Part shown: piece after piece, positions 43,214 through 51,776 of the stretch
How the letters are laid out: each line of letters begins with the position of its first letter
Position numbering within the stretch: the first letter of the stretch is position 1
Origin: Elizabethkingia occulta
Lineage (GTDB): Bacteria > Bacteroidota > Bacteroidia > Flavobacteriales > Weeksellaceae
Direction: 5' to 3'
Assembly: GCF_002023715.1 (NCBI RefSeq)
Contig: NZ_MAHX01000021.1
Coordinates: 62,001 to 126,000, forward strand
DNA length: 64,000 nucleotides
The notes under the pieces: model-generated
What the model was told of the DNA's origin: nothing
Seen by the model: only the letters and a program-made list of their open reading frames with translations
The model's database searches: none
Made by a program: the position numbers and the translations under genes

Positions 43214-44746
43214 TTATGGATTACAGGTAACAATCTGCTTACCTGTTCCGTTACCGGACATATAAGTAATATTAATAACAGATTGTGTTGCCGTAACGGT
43301 ATTGGTTCCGGTTGTATTCCATTTTATGGTATTCAGTGTATTTCCGTTGTACAATTCCAACGGTTCTAATGCGCCTCCGGATGACTTGCTGCCAAAAAGT
43401 GAAATTTTTCCGTCTTTACTGATTACAACCCTTACTAACGGAGCAGAAGGAGTTCCTTCAAGATCCCATATTTCATAGGTTCTTTTAGCAGGCAGTGCTG
43501 CAGGACGCAAAAGCGCCGGAATAACATCACTTCCATACACTGTTCCGTCAGCGAAACGAACTGTGCGGGTTGCCCCGTCATTCCCCTGGAAATTTATTTC
43601 TTTACTGGCCATTTGTGTTCCGTTAATGGTTAGATTAAAAGAATTATCCAGTTTATAGATATCGAATACAAAACCAAAATCTGTAGCAGGCATTGTGAAA
43701 GTTTGTGTTACCCCGTCTTTTACAGAGAAAGGAACCGGGTTAATATCTTGTCTGCATGGACCAAGTCTTAAGTTTAAGTTATATCTAACTCCGGGAGTAA
43801 TTTTTAATTTATCTATTGTCATACTTTTCGATACCCCGTCTACGGTTACAGTTCCTAAATTAAGCTGTCCCGTTGTGGTGGTATTCGAAATGACCTGGGT
43901 TGGACTGCTTGTAACGATTGGTAAGTTTTGGGCAGAAAAGGACACGGGCTGACTTATAGAACCATTATAGGTTAGGGCATCTGTAGCAAAGCTGATGTCT
44001 GCGGAGCTATTGGCAGGTGTAATAGTGGCATTGCTTACTGCGGAAATATTTCCTACCTGCCTTGCATCCAGCTTTGTCGTAATCTGACTGTACTGATGTT
44101 TTAGTATAACATTCAGATTATTAACGCCATTACCCGTTACGGTCATGGTTTTTTTGAAATACATTAAATCTCCATTGATGCTGGATAATTTTGCATTAGC
44201 CAGAGTCCCTCCGTTGTTTATAGATGGGGTAGAAGATGTACTGTTTAAAGAGTAAGCAACAAAAGTATAGTTTTGTCCTCCGTTTAATAGAAAGCCATCT
44301 GTTTCTCCGTTTTTATAGGTAAACTCTTTTTCGGTAACATAGTTTCCGTCTTTGTCATATACTGCAACTTTATACCTGACACCAACACCTAGCTCTGTGG
44401 GCTGATTTGCCGCTGCCATTGGATTGACAGATGCCTGTGCCTTACTAGAGATTGATGATGTATTAGACTGAGGAGTAAGGGTCGCCATTACAAAGCTGTC
44501 GTCACCCAAAGGAATCTTTGTTTGTTGCGGGCTCGTGGCAGCTACCATGGTTTTATTTGTGGAAGCCTGGAATACAGGGACTTCTTCTTCTGATTCAATT
44601 CCGGCAAGGTTTACCTGTACATTGTATACCGAATTAGCGGTCGTTGTGTTGTCGCTTATTCCACCTTCTGCGCTGCGGCAGGAAGTAACTGCTAAGGACA
44701 ATGCTAGTAGGGGAAAGCCTACTGCTTTTAATTGTAATTTCATCAT
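43214..44746 (-). CDS. fimbrillin-like lipoprotein, tandem copy A
   Basis: The protein has 510 residues. The signal peptide ends in LAVTSC, followed by RSAEGG. Beta-rich fimbrillin-like regions include FVAYSLNSTSSTPSINNGG and LNVILKHQYSQITTKLDARQ. A strongly conserved block QDINPVPFSV...FTMPATDFGFVFDIYKL is shared nearly unchanged with the copy at 45189. The copies diverge after about residue 390, then reconverge in GNGTGKQIVTCNP. It is probably surface-exposed. It is one of three tandem copies, the middle one being a pseudogene. Confidence 0.75.
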   Translation of the reverse strand: MMKLQLKAVGFPLLALSLAVTSCRSAEGGISDNTTTANSVYNVQVNLAGIESEEEVPVFQASTNKTMVAATSPQQTKIPLGDDSFVMATLTPQSNTSSISSKAQASVNPMAAANQPTELGVGVRYKVAVYDKDGNYVTEKEFTYKNGETDGFLLNGGQNYTFVAYSLNSTSSTPSINNGGTLANAKLSSINGDLMYFKKTMTVTGNGVNNLNVILKHQYSQITTKLDARQVGNISAVSNATITPANSSADISFATDALTYNGSISQPVSFSAQNLPIVTSSPTQVISNTTTTGQLNLGTVTVDGVSKSMTIDKLKITPGVRYNLNLRLGPCRQDINPVPFSVKDGVTQTFTMPATDFGFVFDIYKLDNSFNLTINGTQMASKEINFQGNDGATRTVRFADGTVYGSDVIPALLRPAALPAKRTYEIWDLEGTPSAPLVRVVISKDGKISLFGSKSSGGALEPLELYNGNTLNTIKWNTTGTNTVTATQSVINITYMSGNGTGKQIVTCNP

Positions 44747-44790
44747 TTTGTATTTTAAATTGTGTGTTTTTTGTGTTTTTGTCTTTTAGG

Positions 44791-45070
44791 TTATGGGTTA
44801 CAGATAACAGTTTGTTTTCCTGTTCCAAAGCCGGACATGTAGGTTGTCCCAAATACAATCTGGGCAGCAGTTACGGTATAAACTCCCGTAGTTTTCCACC
44901 TATTTTTGTTAAAAGTAGAACCGTTGTATAGTTCCATAGGTTCCAATGGCCCACCGGAAGATTTACTTCTGAGTAATGATACTCTCCTCAGTACTCCGAC
45001 AAGGGGTAATGGTAAGAGATAAAGCTGATAGTGAAGAACTCGTTATTTTAAATTGTAAATGTTTCATCAT
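44791..45070 (-). pseudogene. fimbrillin-like lipoprotein remnant with large internal deletion
   Basis: On the minus strand the first ~30 codons read MMKHLQFK...SLTITPCRSTEES, equivalent to the signal peptide and lipobox of copies A and B, and end at a stop. In another frame the sequence continues SLLRSKSSGGPLEPMELYNG and ends GFGTGKQTVICNP, matching their last ~60 residues. About 1.2 kb of coding sequence between the two parts is missing and the frames no longer agree. This is a third tandem gene inactivated by deletion. Confidence 0.8.
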
Positions 45071-45109
45071 TTATATGTTGTGTTTGTGCTCTAACTATCA
45101 AAAAGGGCA

Positions 45110-45154
45110 GGCAATACGGGGATTGCCCGCTCTTAAAAGCTGTCAACAGCTTTT
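45110..45154 (-). terminator. double hairpin after fimbrillin copy B
   Basis: Reading on the minus strand, AAAAGCTG/CAGCTTTT (45154-45135) is followed by GGCAAT/ATTGCC (45127-45110) and then GCCCTTTTTG. Together these can end the transcript of the 45189 gene before the pseudogene. Confidence 0.65.
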
Positions 45155-45188
45155 TATTAATAAATGATAGATAAATGAAATTTTATCA

Positions 45189-46685
45189 TTACGGAGTACA
45201 GGTAACAATCTGTTTCCCTGTCCCGAATCCTGACATATAGGTAGTTCCCAGTACCATCTGAGAAGCTACTACAGTATTGCTCCCCGTAGTATTCCAGGTA
45301 ATTTTATTAAAAGAATTACCATTGAATAACTGTAACGGTTGAAGTGCTCCGCCACCGGTTTTACTTCCAAACATAGAAATCGTTCCGTCTTTACTGATTA
45401 CGACTCTTACCAATGGCTTTCCTGTTGTTCCTTCCATGTTATATATAGCTGGAATAGTAGCATCCTGCCATGCCGTACCGTCTGCAAATCTGATATTTTG
45501 TGCTGGGGAAGAACCTCTTTCAAACTGAATTTCTCCGGTGGCCATTTTAGTACCATTTATGGTAAGGTTAAAAGAGTTATCCAGTTTGTAAATATCAAAT
45601 ACAAATCCAAAATCTGTAGCCGGCATGGTGAAGGTTTGGGTAACTCCGTTTGCTACAGAGAAAGGAACCGGATTAATATCCTGTCTGCAAGGCCCAAATC
45701 TAAGGTTTAGATTATATCTTACTCCCGGAGTAATTTTCAGATTGTCTATTTTCGCAGGCTTGGTAACTCCGTCAATAGTTACATTTCCCAAATCGAGAAG
45801 TCCTGTAGTTGTTGTATTGGCAATAACCTGAGTAGCAGCACTTGTAACTACAGATTGATTAAGACCGCTGAAACTAACAGTCTGACCAGAAGAAAGAGGT
45901 CCGTTATAAGTTAAAGCATTTGTTGCAAAGCTAATATCAGCAGAAGAATTAGCAGGAGTTATCACAGGATTGCTGATAGCTGAAATATTACCAACTTGTC
46001 TAGCATCCAGTTTTGTCGTAATCTGGCTATATTGGTGTTTTAGTACAATATCCAGCGTATTGACTCCATTTCCGCTTACCGTCATATTTTTCTTAAAATA
46101 CATCAGATCTCCGCTGATACCCGATAATTTTGCAGCAGCAAGAGATCCGCCATTATTTACCGCTGGAGTAGGAGCTGTCGAGTTTACAGAATAAGCTACA
46201 AAAGTGTAGTTCTGGCCACCGTTTAATTGGAAACCATCTGTTTCTCCATTTTTGTAAACAAATTCTTTTTCGGTAACATAATTTCCACTCGCGTCATATA
46301 CGGCTACTTTGTATCTTACACCAGTGGTTAGCTCTGTAGGTGGAGTTGTTGCAGCTATGGGATTAATAGATGCCTGAGCCTGACTCGCCAATGAAGGTGT
46401 ATTGGACTGAGGTGTAAGAGTTGCCATTATAAAGCTGTCATCGCCAAGTGAAATCTTTGTTTGTTGCGGACCAGATGATAATGCCTGACCTGATTTGCTT
46501 GCAGAAGCTTGTAAGGCAGGAGTTTCCTCAATATCTTCTATTCCGGAAAGATTAACTTTTACATTGTAAGCAGAATTACTAGTGCTGTTATCACTTATAT
46601 GATCTTCGGTACTGCGGCATGAAATAACCGCAAAGGATAATGCTAGCAACGGAATGCCCGCAGCTTGTAATTTTAATTTCATCAT
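45189..46685 (-). CDS. fimbrillin-like lipoprotein, tandem copy B
   Basis: The protein has 498 residues. The signal peptide ends in FAVISC, followed by RSTEDH. It is closely similar to copy A throughout, including FVAYSVNSTAPTPAVNNGG, LDIVLKHQYSQITTKLDARQ and the QDINPVPFSV block. A divergent segment around 385-430 is shorter than in A. The end is GFGTGKQIVTCTP. It lies 32 nt downstream of the third EME-GIAA peptide gene, so it occupies the same place as the lipoproteins at 23344 and 34311. Unlike those, it lacks an obvious FISUMP domain. Confidence 0.75.
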   Translation of the reverse strand: MMKLKLQAAGIPLLALSFAVISCRSTEDHISDNSTSNSAYNVKVNLSGIEDIEETPALQASASKSGQALSSGPQQTKISLGDDSFIMATLTPQSNTPSLASQAQASINPIAATTPPTELTTGVRYKVAVYDASGNYVTEKEFVYKNGETDGFQLNGGQNYTFVAYSVNSTAPTPAVNNGGSLAAAKLSGISGDLMYFKKNMTVSGNGVNTLDIVLKHQYSQITTKLDARQVGNISAISNPVITPANSSADISFATNALTYNGPLSSGQTVSFSGLNQSVVTSAATQVIANTTTTGLLDLGNVTIDGVTKPAKIDNLKITPGVRYNLNLRFGPCRQDINPVPFSVANGVTQTFTMPATDFGFVFDIYKLDNSFNLTINGTKMATGEIQFERGSSPAQNIRFADGTAWQDATIPAIYNMEGTTGKPLVRVVISKDGTISMFGSKTGGGALQPLQLFNGNSFNKITWNTTGSNTVVASQMVLGTTYMSGFGTGKQIVTCTP

Positions 46686-46717
46686 TTAAATTGTTTGTGT
46701 TTGCTTAATCTACTAGT

Positions 46718-46897
46718 TTACCATTCGATAGTTCGGTTGTCATCAGGATCTTGTGTCCATTCTTCCTGAACCTGACCACCACTATTTGGAGGAACAACTT
46801 TTGCAGAGCCGGCTGCTATACCTTGCTCCATTTCCAACCGTAATACATCCAGAGCAGGAGCAGAATACTCCTGTTTAAGGTTTTCTTTAATCATCAT
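46718..46897 (-). CDS. small EME-GIAA peptide, third copy
   Basis: The peptide has 59 residues and starts ATGATG. It contains EYSAPALDVLRL, EMEQGIAAGSA, a Pro/Gly/Gln stretch with VQEEWTQDPDD and ends TIEW. These features align with the peptides at 23123 and 34028: Tyr/Pro/Leu, EME-x-GI(A/S)A-x-SA, then a Trp-rich acidic end. It is just upstream of fimbrillin copy B on the same strand. Its leader contains a perfect palindrome TTCCAACATGTTGGAA (46935-46950). Confidence 0.7.
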   Translation of the reverse strand: MMIKENLKQEYSAPALDVLRLEMEQGIAAGSAKVVPPNSGGQVQEEWTQDPDDNRTIEW

Positions 46898-47724
46898 TTG
46901 TAATCTTCTTTATTTGTTTGTGTTTTATCTAAATTTCCAACATGTTGGAACTGTGATCCAATTATATTTGCATAAATTATAACCATCAGAATTTTGCACA
47001 CTAAGGGTGTGGTATGAGGTTTAATTTATTATTCTTTCGGTGATTTGGATTCAAGTATTCTGAATAAAAAAGCTAGTACTATTCAAAAAAAATACATCAG
47101 CTTTTTATTCAAAAATCTAAATGGGATTCAGGTAAGCAGAAAGGCTGCCTCTAATTGTAATTATTAAGTTTCTCATCATCGTGTGTTGTTTGTTTGTGTT
47201 TTTTGCTTTTGTAAAGTAAACATCCTATAAAAGAGGATGTTGTATTATTACGATGACAAATATAAAACTTTTAATTTTATTAAGAGTACTGTATGCCAAT
47301 CATTTATGTCAATTATGATAATTTTAACAATCTATTTATTTTTTTTGAATATCAATTTTTATAGTATTCATCGTAGATAGACTATGTTTTTTCATGCATG
47401 GTAAAAAGTGAAATATTTTTTTAAACCGTCCATTTTTTAACTTAGGTTTATTCTAAAGTTTAAAATTATTTGATCAATTTTGTCATTGCATTTTTAATCT
47501 TTATTAAAGATAAAAGCTTGGTATTTTATCCAAATAGATTGAGTAAATACTATTTTTAGTACAAATTTTAAAGATAATAACCGTATAAACCTTTTTGTTA
47601 ACTGCTAAATTCAGTGTTAGTGATGTAATATTAAAAAAATACTAATTATATATTATTTTATAAATAAAATATTCTAAATTTAAGACGTAATTATTAATTA
47701 TTAACGTTAAAAAAACACAGTCTT
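46898..47724. other. 827-bp AT-rich region between the third fimbrillin cluster and the GG-leader peptide
   Basis: It holds the palindrome TTCCAACATGTTGGAA, a long AT-rich hairpin with AAAAAGCT/AGCTTTTT arms (about 47077-47107), the 20-codon frame described separately, and a CATCC/GGATG hairpin near 47222-47240. A minus-strand TATATTTG occurs near 47258-47265 without a clear upstream element. Part of it must be the promoter region of the minus-strand cluster and of the plus-strand GG-leader gene. I see no other coding region. Confidence 0.4.
47117..47179 (-). pseudogene. possible vestigial start of another lipoprotein gene
   Basis: A 20-codon frame (MMRNLIITIRGSLSAYLNPI) has an upstream sequence rich in CACAAACAAACAACACAC, like the leaders of the fimbrillin copies (ATGATG start, A/C-rich leader). 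It could be the start of a further decayed tandem copy or a tiny real peptide. A terminator-like hairpin follows on the minus strand. Confidence 0.25.
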
Positions 47725-47907
47725 ATGAATCTAGAAAAATTACAACTTAAAGAATTGTCTACAACAGAAATGAAAGAAATTACAGGTGGAAGTTTCTTTG
47801 GAAGAGCTTGGAAGTGGATAAAGGAGCATGTAGGAATATTTGATTATGGAGAAACAATTGAAACAAGTGGATCTGCGATTGGTATAAAAGTCGGAGTGGA
47901 TATTTAG
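47725..47907 (+). CDS. double-glycine leader peptide, bacteriocin-like precursor
   Basis: The peptide has 60 residues. Residues 1-22 form a leader with KELSTTEMKEITGG, the pattern of Gly-Gly leaders removed by peptidase-containing ABC exporters. The 38-residue core begins SFFGRAWKWIKEHVG, a basic amphipathic aromatic stretch, and ends in a Gly/Ile/Val-rich tail with no Cys. A strong hairpin follows. No exporter or modification enzyme lies in the window, so export would depend on genes elsewhere. It could be a bacteriocin or signalling peptide; activity is inferred only from the leader. Confidence 0.7.
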   Translation: MNLEKLQLKELSTTEMKEITGGSFFGRAWKWIKEHVGIFDYGETIETSGSAIGIKVGVDI

Positions 47908-47917
47908 TTAAAATGGT

Positions 47918-47954
47918 CATTATGAATTAAAACTTCAAATTTTAATTCATAATG
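47918..47954 (+). terminator. 15-bp hairpin after the GG-leader peptide gene
   Basis: CATTATGAATTAAAA (47918-47932) pairs perfectly with TTTTAATTCATAATG (47940-47954) across a 7-nt loop. It is AT-rich, so it may also be an mRNA-stabilising or processing element. It covers an ATG at 47952, which argues against that start for the next gene. Confidence 0.5.
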
Positions 47955-47978
47955 TTAATCAGTTTTATATTTTTAGGT

Positions 47979-48260
47979 ATGAATAGATTATATTATTTTT
48001 TGATATTTGTAATGAACTTTTGGTATGCACAGGTTACCCCGTCAATACCAAAAGAAGAAAAAAAAGTTTTCAAAAAAGAAGAAAAAATTAGTAGATCTAA
48101 CAAAATTTATTTATTGGATACTATAGGGTTCAAACCTAAATATTCATTGCCAATAGATAAAGGCTCTCGTCCATTTGGAAAAATGTATCGAGACAATTTT
48201 ACTGGTAGAACATATTTTCAAAATGGTTTTGATAGAACTGTAATTTATTCAAGAAATTGA
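47979..48260 (+). CDS. small exported protein of unknown function
   Basis: I chose the ATG at 47979 (93 residues), which begins directly with a signal-peptide-like segment ending in FWYAQ. An earlier ATG lies in the hairpin above. The mature part is basic (KEEKKVFKKEEKISRSNK) with a Tyr/Phe/Arg-rich end. I do not recognise the family. It lies between the GG-leader peptide and another exported protein, so an immunity or accessory role is possible but unsupported. Confidence 0.45.
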   Translation: MNRLYYFLIFVMNFWYAQVTPSIPKEEKKVFKKEEKISRSNKIYLLDTIGFKPKYSLPIDKGSRPFGKMYRDNFTGRTYFQNGFDRTVIYSRN

Positions 48261-48276
48261 AATAAATAATTATAAG

Positions 48277-48978
48277 ATGAACAATAATATTTTATTCCTT
48301 CTGTCAGTATTATTTTCTTCAATTATATTTTCTCAAGTTAAGAGTGATACTGTTAATATTCCCGAAATTATACTGAAAGAGAATAGTCAATTAAATTTTA
48401 CAAAATTTAATGAGAGTTTAAGATATCATGAACTCTACTCAAATAAAAAGACAGTCTTCAACGGAATTTATAAAAGAAATGGCAAAGTCATTCCCTTTAG
48501 TGGAAATTTTGTAAATCATACAAAAGAAGTATTATTTGAACAGAAACCAGAAAATGATAGCATAAAAAATATTCTTACATCTACAATTATCTCTTCCATA
48601 GAAGTTAGAAATTATTATTACAATCTTATTTTTAGTGAAAAAAAGAAAGAAGTATTGTCAAAGTTCTATTGTATAGAGAAAGGAGAGGGATTGTGGTTTT
48701 TTCAAGCAATTAAAGAGGATTTGAAAGAAGATATAAAAATAGATCAAGATACTAAAGTAAATTTCTTGGTAAAATTAACTCCCGATGGCAGATTATTGTA
48801 TATTAAATCAATGCTAAAAAACAATAATAATAGTGGCATAGCTAAAATATACAATCATAATTTTATGTTGTCTTTTACTCCTTACAAAAATGGTGTGAAA
48901 TTTTTAGAATATGATATTGATGTTATTAATATTCGTAATAGAAATTCAATTCAAATAAAAATGAATTTTATAGATTAA
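48277..48978 (+). CDS. exported protein of unknown function
   Basis: The protein has 233 residues. The signal peptide ends in SIIFSQ. The mature part is rich in Lys, Asn and Ile with KKTVFNGIYKRNGKVIPFSGNF-like beta strands, and no recognised domain or Cys. It starts 16 nt after the preceding small gene, so the two are co-transcribed. Its base composition is even more AT-rich than its neighbours. Function unknown. Confidence 0.5.
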   Translation: MNNNILFLLSVLFSSIIFSQVKSDTVNIPEIILKENSQLNFTKFNESLRYHELYSNKKTVFNGIYKRNGKVIPFSGNFVNHTKEVLFEQKPENDSIKNILTSTIISSIEVRNYYYNLIFSEKKKEVLSKFYCIEKGEGLWFFQAIKEDLKEDIKIDQDTKVNFLVKLTPDGRLLYIKSMLKNNNNSGIAKIYNHNFMLSFTPYKNGVKFLEYDIDVINIRNRNSIQIKMNFID

Positions 48979-49069
48979 GTTTCTATTCCAAGTAGTAAGG
49001 TATAAATGGGAAGAGAAGAACTGAAATTAAGTTCTATATCCAATTAAATTATTAGACAATTTTATAATT

Positions 49070-50617
49070 CTATCTGGATTTTACCTTATTAATCTCTTCC
49101 TGGAGTCTTGGTATAATATCTATTTTAGCGCCGGAGAAACTAAAGATAGTTGTACCGTATTCTCGCGCGTATTTATTGGTCACAGAATCTGTTATTACAC
49201 TCTTTTTAAACAAAGGTGAAGTCTCTTTTAATTCGGCATTTCTTTCACTATGGTTTTTCACCCGGATGAGATGAATATATTTTTTATGAAGATCGAACCA
49301 GTTAATATAATCAGCATTAAAGGAAACAGCGTGTATTCCGTGTTTTGAATAAAAATTGATGGCACCAGCCTGTCCGTAATTATCACAAAGGACAAGAGTC
49401 TGTGCCGGATCGTTGATTTGCAAATAAGCTTTGTCGACTTTGACTGCAAGCTCTTTCCATCCGAGCATATCTGCAAAATCCTGAGGCAACGGATACTCTT
49501 TGCCATCTTCCCAACGAAGCATTCCCAGCTTGTGAAAAGTTTCTTTATGTGTTATATAGTACTGTGGGCTTCTATTGGGAAAAGCTACTAAATACATCGG
49601 AATAAAAGATGTTATAGCCAGAATAACACATATAGGTTTTAATATTTTCAGAGATTTTTTCTCCAATAGATGTGCGATGTAGACAGAGCCAAAAGCAAAG
49701 TAGACAGGATAGATACCAATAGCGTAATAGTCTTTTGCTTTTAGGAAAATAAATACACCGAGAGTAATAAAAAAAGACCAGAATAATAAGCGGTACTTCT
49801 TAAAAGGCTCGTATCTGATAAGTGAGTATAGTCCGATAAGTACTATAATATTGGTTCCCGGAAAAAATAAAAATTGAGAGCGTATAAAATCCAGTCTGTT
49901 GACATTCACAAGCTGTGTGTCTGTTAGTTCTTTCATGTGATGGATAACCGGAAAGTTATTTTGGTACTGCCACAAAAGATTTGGTAGGATCAATACAAAT
50001 ACCAATGCCAGAATAAAGTATAACTTTTTGTTTAAAAATATTTTTCTTTCAGGTGATATGATAAAAGCAGGCAGAAGCCCAATAATGGCAAATGCAATAT
50101 TGTACTTATTCAAGAACCCAAAAGCAAAAGTAATGGCGGCATAATACAACCACTTAAGCTGTTGCTGACGGGTATATTTTATAATGAAAAAATAGAGTAG
50201 AGTCCAGCAAAGTACATCTAGTGAATTTGGCTGATAAAGGGTGTTAAGACGAAATAAGACTGAAAAGGTAACACAGCTGGCACCCAGAATCAGTGCAAAT
50301 AAATTTCCGCCAATTTCCTCAATTGTTTTCCATACTACAACGGTGGTTAATGCGCCAAATAGTGCAGGGAAAAATTTAATCCAGAAAACAGAATTTCCCA
50401 AAAGCTTTATGATATAGGAGATCCAAGAAGTAACCGGGGGAACAGACAAATATCCCCATGCCAAATGATTAGCCTGATCCAGGTGTAGATATTCATCTCT
50501 TTGCAGATCGTACTCAGGAAGAATTAGAGAATACTGTATAAGAAACTTCAGGATAATAAAACTAAAAAGTATAATGGCTTTAGTGGAAGTATCGGAATTT
50601 ATAATATTACCTTTCAT
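49070..50617 (-). CDS. GT39/ArnT-like membrane glycosyltransferase
   Basis: The protein has 515 residues with about ten hydrophobic membrane segments in the first ~370. Near the N-terminus the periplasmic motif LQRDEYLHLDQANHLAWGYL contains the acidic pair used by PMT/GT39 enzymes, followed by VPPVTSWI. The C-terminal ~140 residues are soluble and periplasmic. The family transfers sugars from polyprenyl-phosphate donors to lipid A, protein or glycans. The acceptor here is unknown. It is monocistronic. Confidence 0.78.
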   Translation of the reverse strand: MKGNIINSDTSTKAIILFSFIILKFLIQYSLILPEYDLQRDEYLHLDQANHLAWGYLSVPPVTSWISYIIKLLGNSVFWIKFFPALFGALTTVVVWKTIEEIGGNLFALILGASCVTFSVLFRLNTLYQPNSLDVLCWTLLYFFIIKYTRQQQLKWLYYAAITFAFGFLNKYNIAFAIIGLLPAFIISPERKIFLNKKLYFILALVFVLILPNLLWQYQNNFPVIHHMKELTDTQLVNVNRLDFIRSQFLFFPGTNIIVLIGLYSLIRYEPFKKYRLLFWSFFITLGVFIFLKAKDYYAIGIYPVYFAFGSVYIAHLLEKKSLKILKPICVILAITSFIPMYLVAFPNRSPQYYITHKETFHKLGMLRWEDGKEYPLPQDFADMLGWKELAVKVDKAYLQINDPAQTLVLCDNYGQAGAINFYSKHGIHAVSFNADYINWFDLHKKYIHLIRVKNHSERNAELKETSPLFKKSVITDSVTNKYAREYGTTIFSFSGAKIDIIPRLQEEINKVKSR

Positions 50618-50635
50618 ATTACAGTATGATTTTAA

Positions 50636-50667
50636 TGAAAAAAAGCAGACCTAACAAAGCCTGCTTT
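50636..50667 (-). terminator. terminator of the phytase operon
   Basis: On the minus strand AAAGCAG pairs with CTGCTTT across a 12-nt loop and is followed by seven T. Confidence 0.75.
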
Positions 50668-50720
50668 ACGAAGATACAGTAAAAAATGTAATATTTTGAA
50701 AATCTTTTTGTTATGATTTG

Positions 50721-51764
50721 TTAGTTGACATCCAGCTCCTCACCAGCGATATCTTCCCATCGGTAATAATGGAAGGTTTTGTCATCACTCATAGCTACAA
50801 AAAGCCCGTGTCTGAATGTCTTATTCAAAGGAATGCTTACTATATCGGAGCCATCACTTTTGTTGGCCATCACTTTTACAATTTTCAGAAGTTTATTTTT
50901 TCCTTCTCTGCTGAAAATATGAAACTTATTAGCACCCTGGTCGGATACCAGGATATAGCCTTTTTTAGCTTTTGTTTTGTAAATAGAAATTCCTTCATGG
51001 TCTTCTGTAAACCCAGTCTGAGCAAATATGGCTAGTTCCTGATTGCCTTTAGTCGGGTCAGCATAGTATTTTCTTACTCCAAATTGTTCATCCGAGTAAT
51101 AAACATAGCCGTTCTCATTATCTACAGCAATAGATTCTATTTCCTTTTTACCGCTGTAATTACCAAATTTTCGTACAAGTTTGGCTTCTACAAATCCTTT
51201 TCCGGAATCTGATAACAGATATTGCCAAAGGTAAGAGCCATCTTTAGGACCTGTCTTTCTACCGGTAATTGCATATATATTCCCTTTTGGATCTGTGTAC
51301 AAAGAAATCCCCATAAGATCTCTTTCTCCTTCTCCGGTTTGTCCTTCAAACATTGGTAAGCCTCCGTTATCTATAGGCTTCATATCTGGCAGAGAAAAAA
51401 CTCTTAGTTTATGGGTATACCTTTCTGTTGTTACTGCAATATCTGTCTTTCTACCATTTAACATCAGTCCGTAGGCAATATCAACATTATTAGGTCTTTT
51501 TAATCCGGTTACAGAAAGTTCCTTCTGTATTTTTCCTTCCAGATTAAAAACAAAGAGTCCTCCGTTTATATCTTTATCCGTACCTATTACAAGACTTTTA
51601 GACGGATCTTTGGGATTTACCCATATAGCAGGATCATCAGAATCAAAATTTACAGGTTCGGTAACAATAACCGGTTTAATAATTTCCGGGGAAGCAACGA
51701 CTTGCTTTTGTCCGGAACAAGACAGCGCAGAGAGACCGATAAGGGTATATAAATAGTATTTCAT
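50721..51764 (-). CDS. beta-propeller phytase, lipoprotein
   Basis: The protein has 347 residues. The lipoprotein signal ends in SALSC (Cys16). The mature part matches beta-propeller phytases: DSDDPAIWVNPKDPSKSLVIG, GLFVFNLEGK, RPNNVDIAYG, TGPKDGSYLWQY and EDHEGISIY, with many Asp/Glu for calcium. It releases phosphate from phytate (inositol hexakisphosphate) at the cell surface or periplasm. It is the third gene of an operon after a TonB-dependent receptor and a beta-helix lipoprotein, suggesting uptake of the substrate or product. The phytase call is solid; exact substrate use is inferred. Confidence 0.88.
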   Translation of the reverse strand: MKYYLYTLIGLSALSCSGQKQVVASPEIIKPVIVTEPVNFDSDDPAIWVNPKDPSKSLVIGTDKDINGGLFVFNLEGKIQKELSVTGLKRPNNVDIAYGLMLNGRKTDIAVTTERYTHKLRVFSLPDMKPIDNGGLPMFEGQTGEGERDLMGISLYTDPKGNIYAITGRKTGPKDGSYLWQYLLSDSGKGFVEAKLVRKFGNYSGKKEIESIAVDNENGYVYYSDEQFGVRKYYADPTKGNQELAIFAQTGFTEDHEGISIYKTKAKKGYILVSDQGANKFHIFSREGKNKLLKIVKVMANKSDGSDIVSIPLNKTFRHGLFVAMSDDKTFHYYRWEDIAGEELDVN

Positions 51765-51776
51765 GATATCAGTATG

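Noticed and set aside
44976-45167. Plus-strand frame of 63 codons in the pseudogene area
   Set aside because: It is antisense to the clear fimbrillin remnant and shows no domain.
47952-47978. Earlier ATG for the small exported protein after the GG-leader gene
   Set aside because: It lies inside the arm of a 15-bp hairpin, and the ATG at 47979 gives a cleaner signal peptide.
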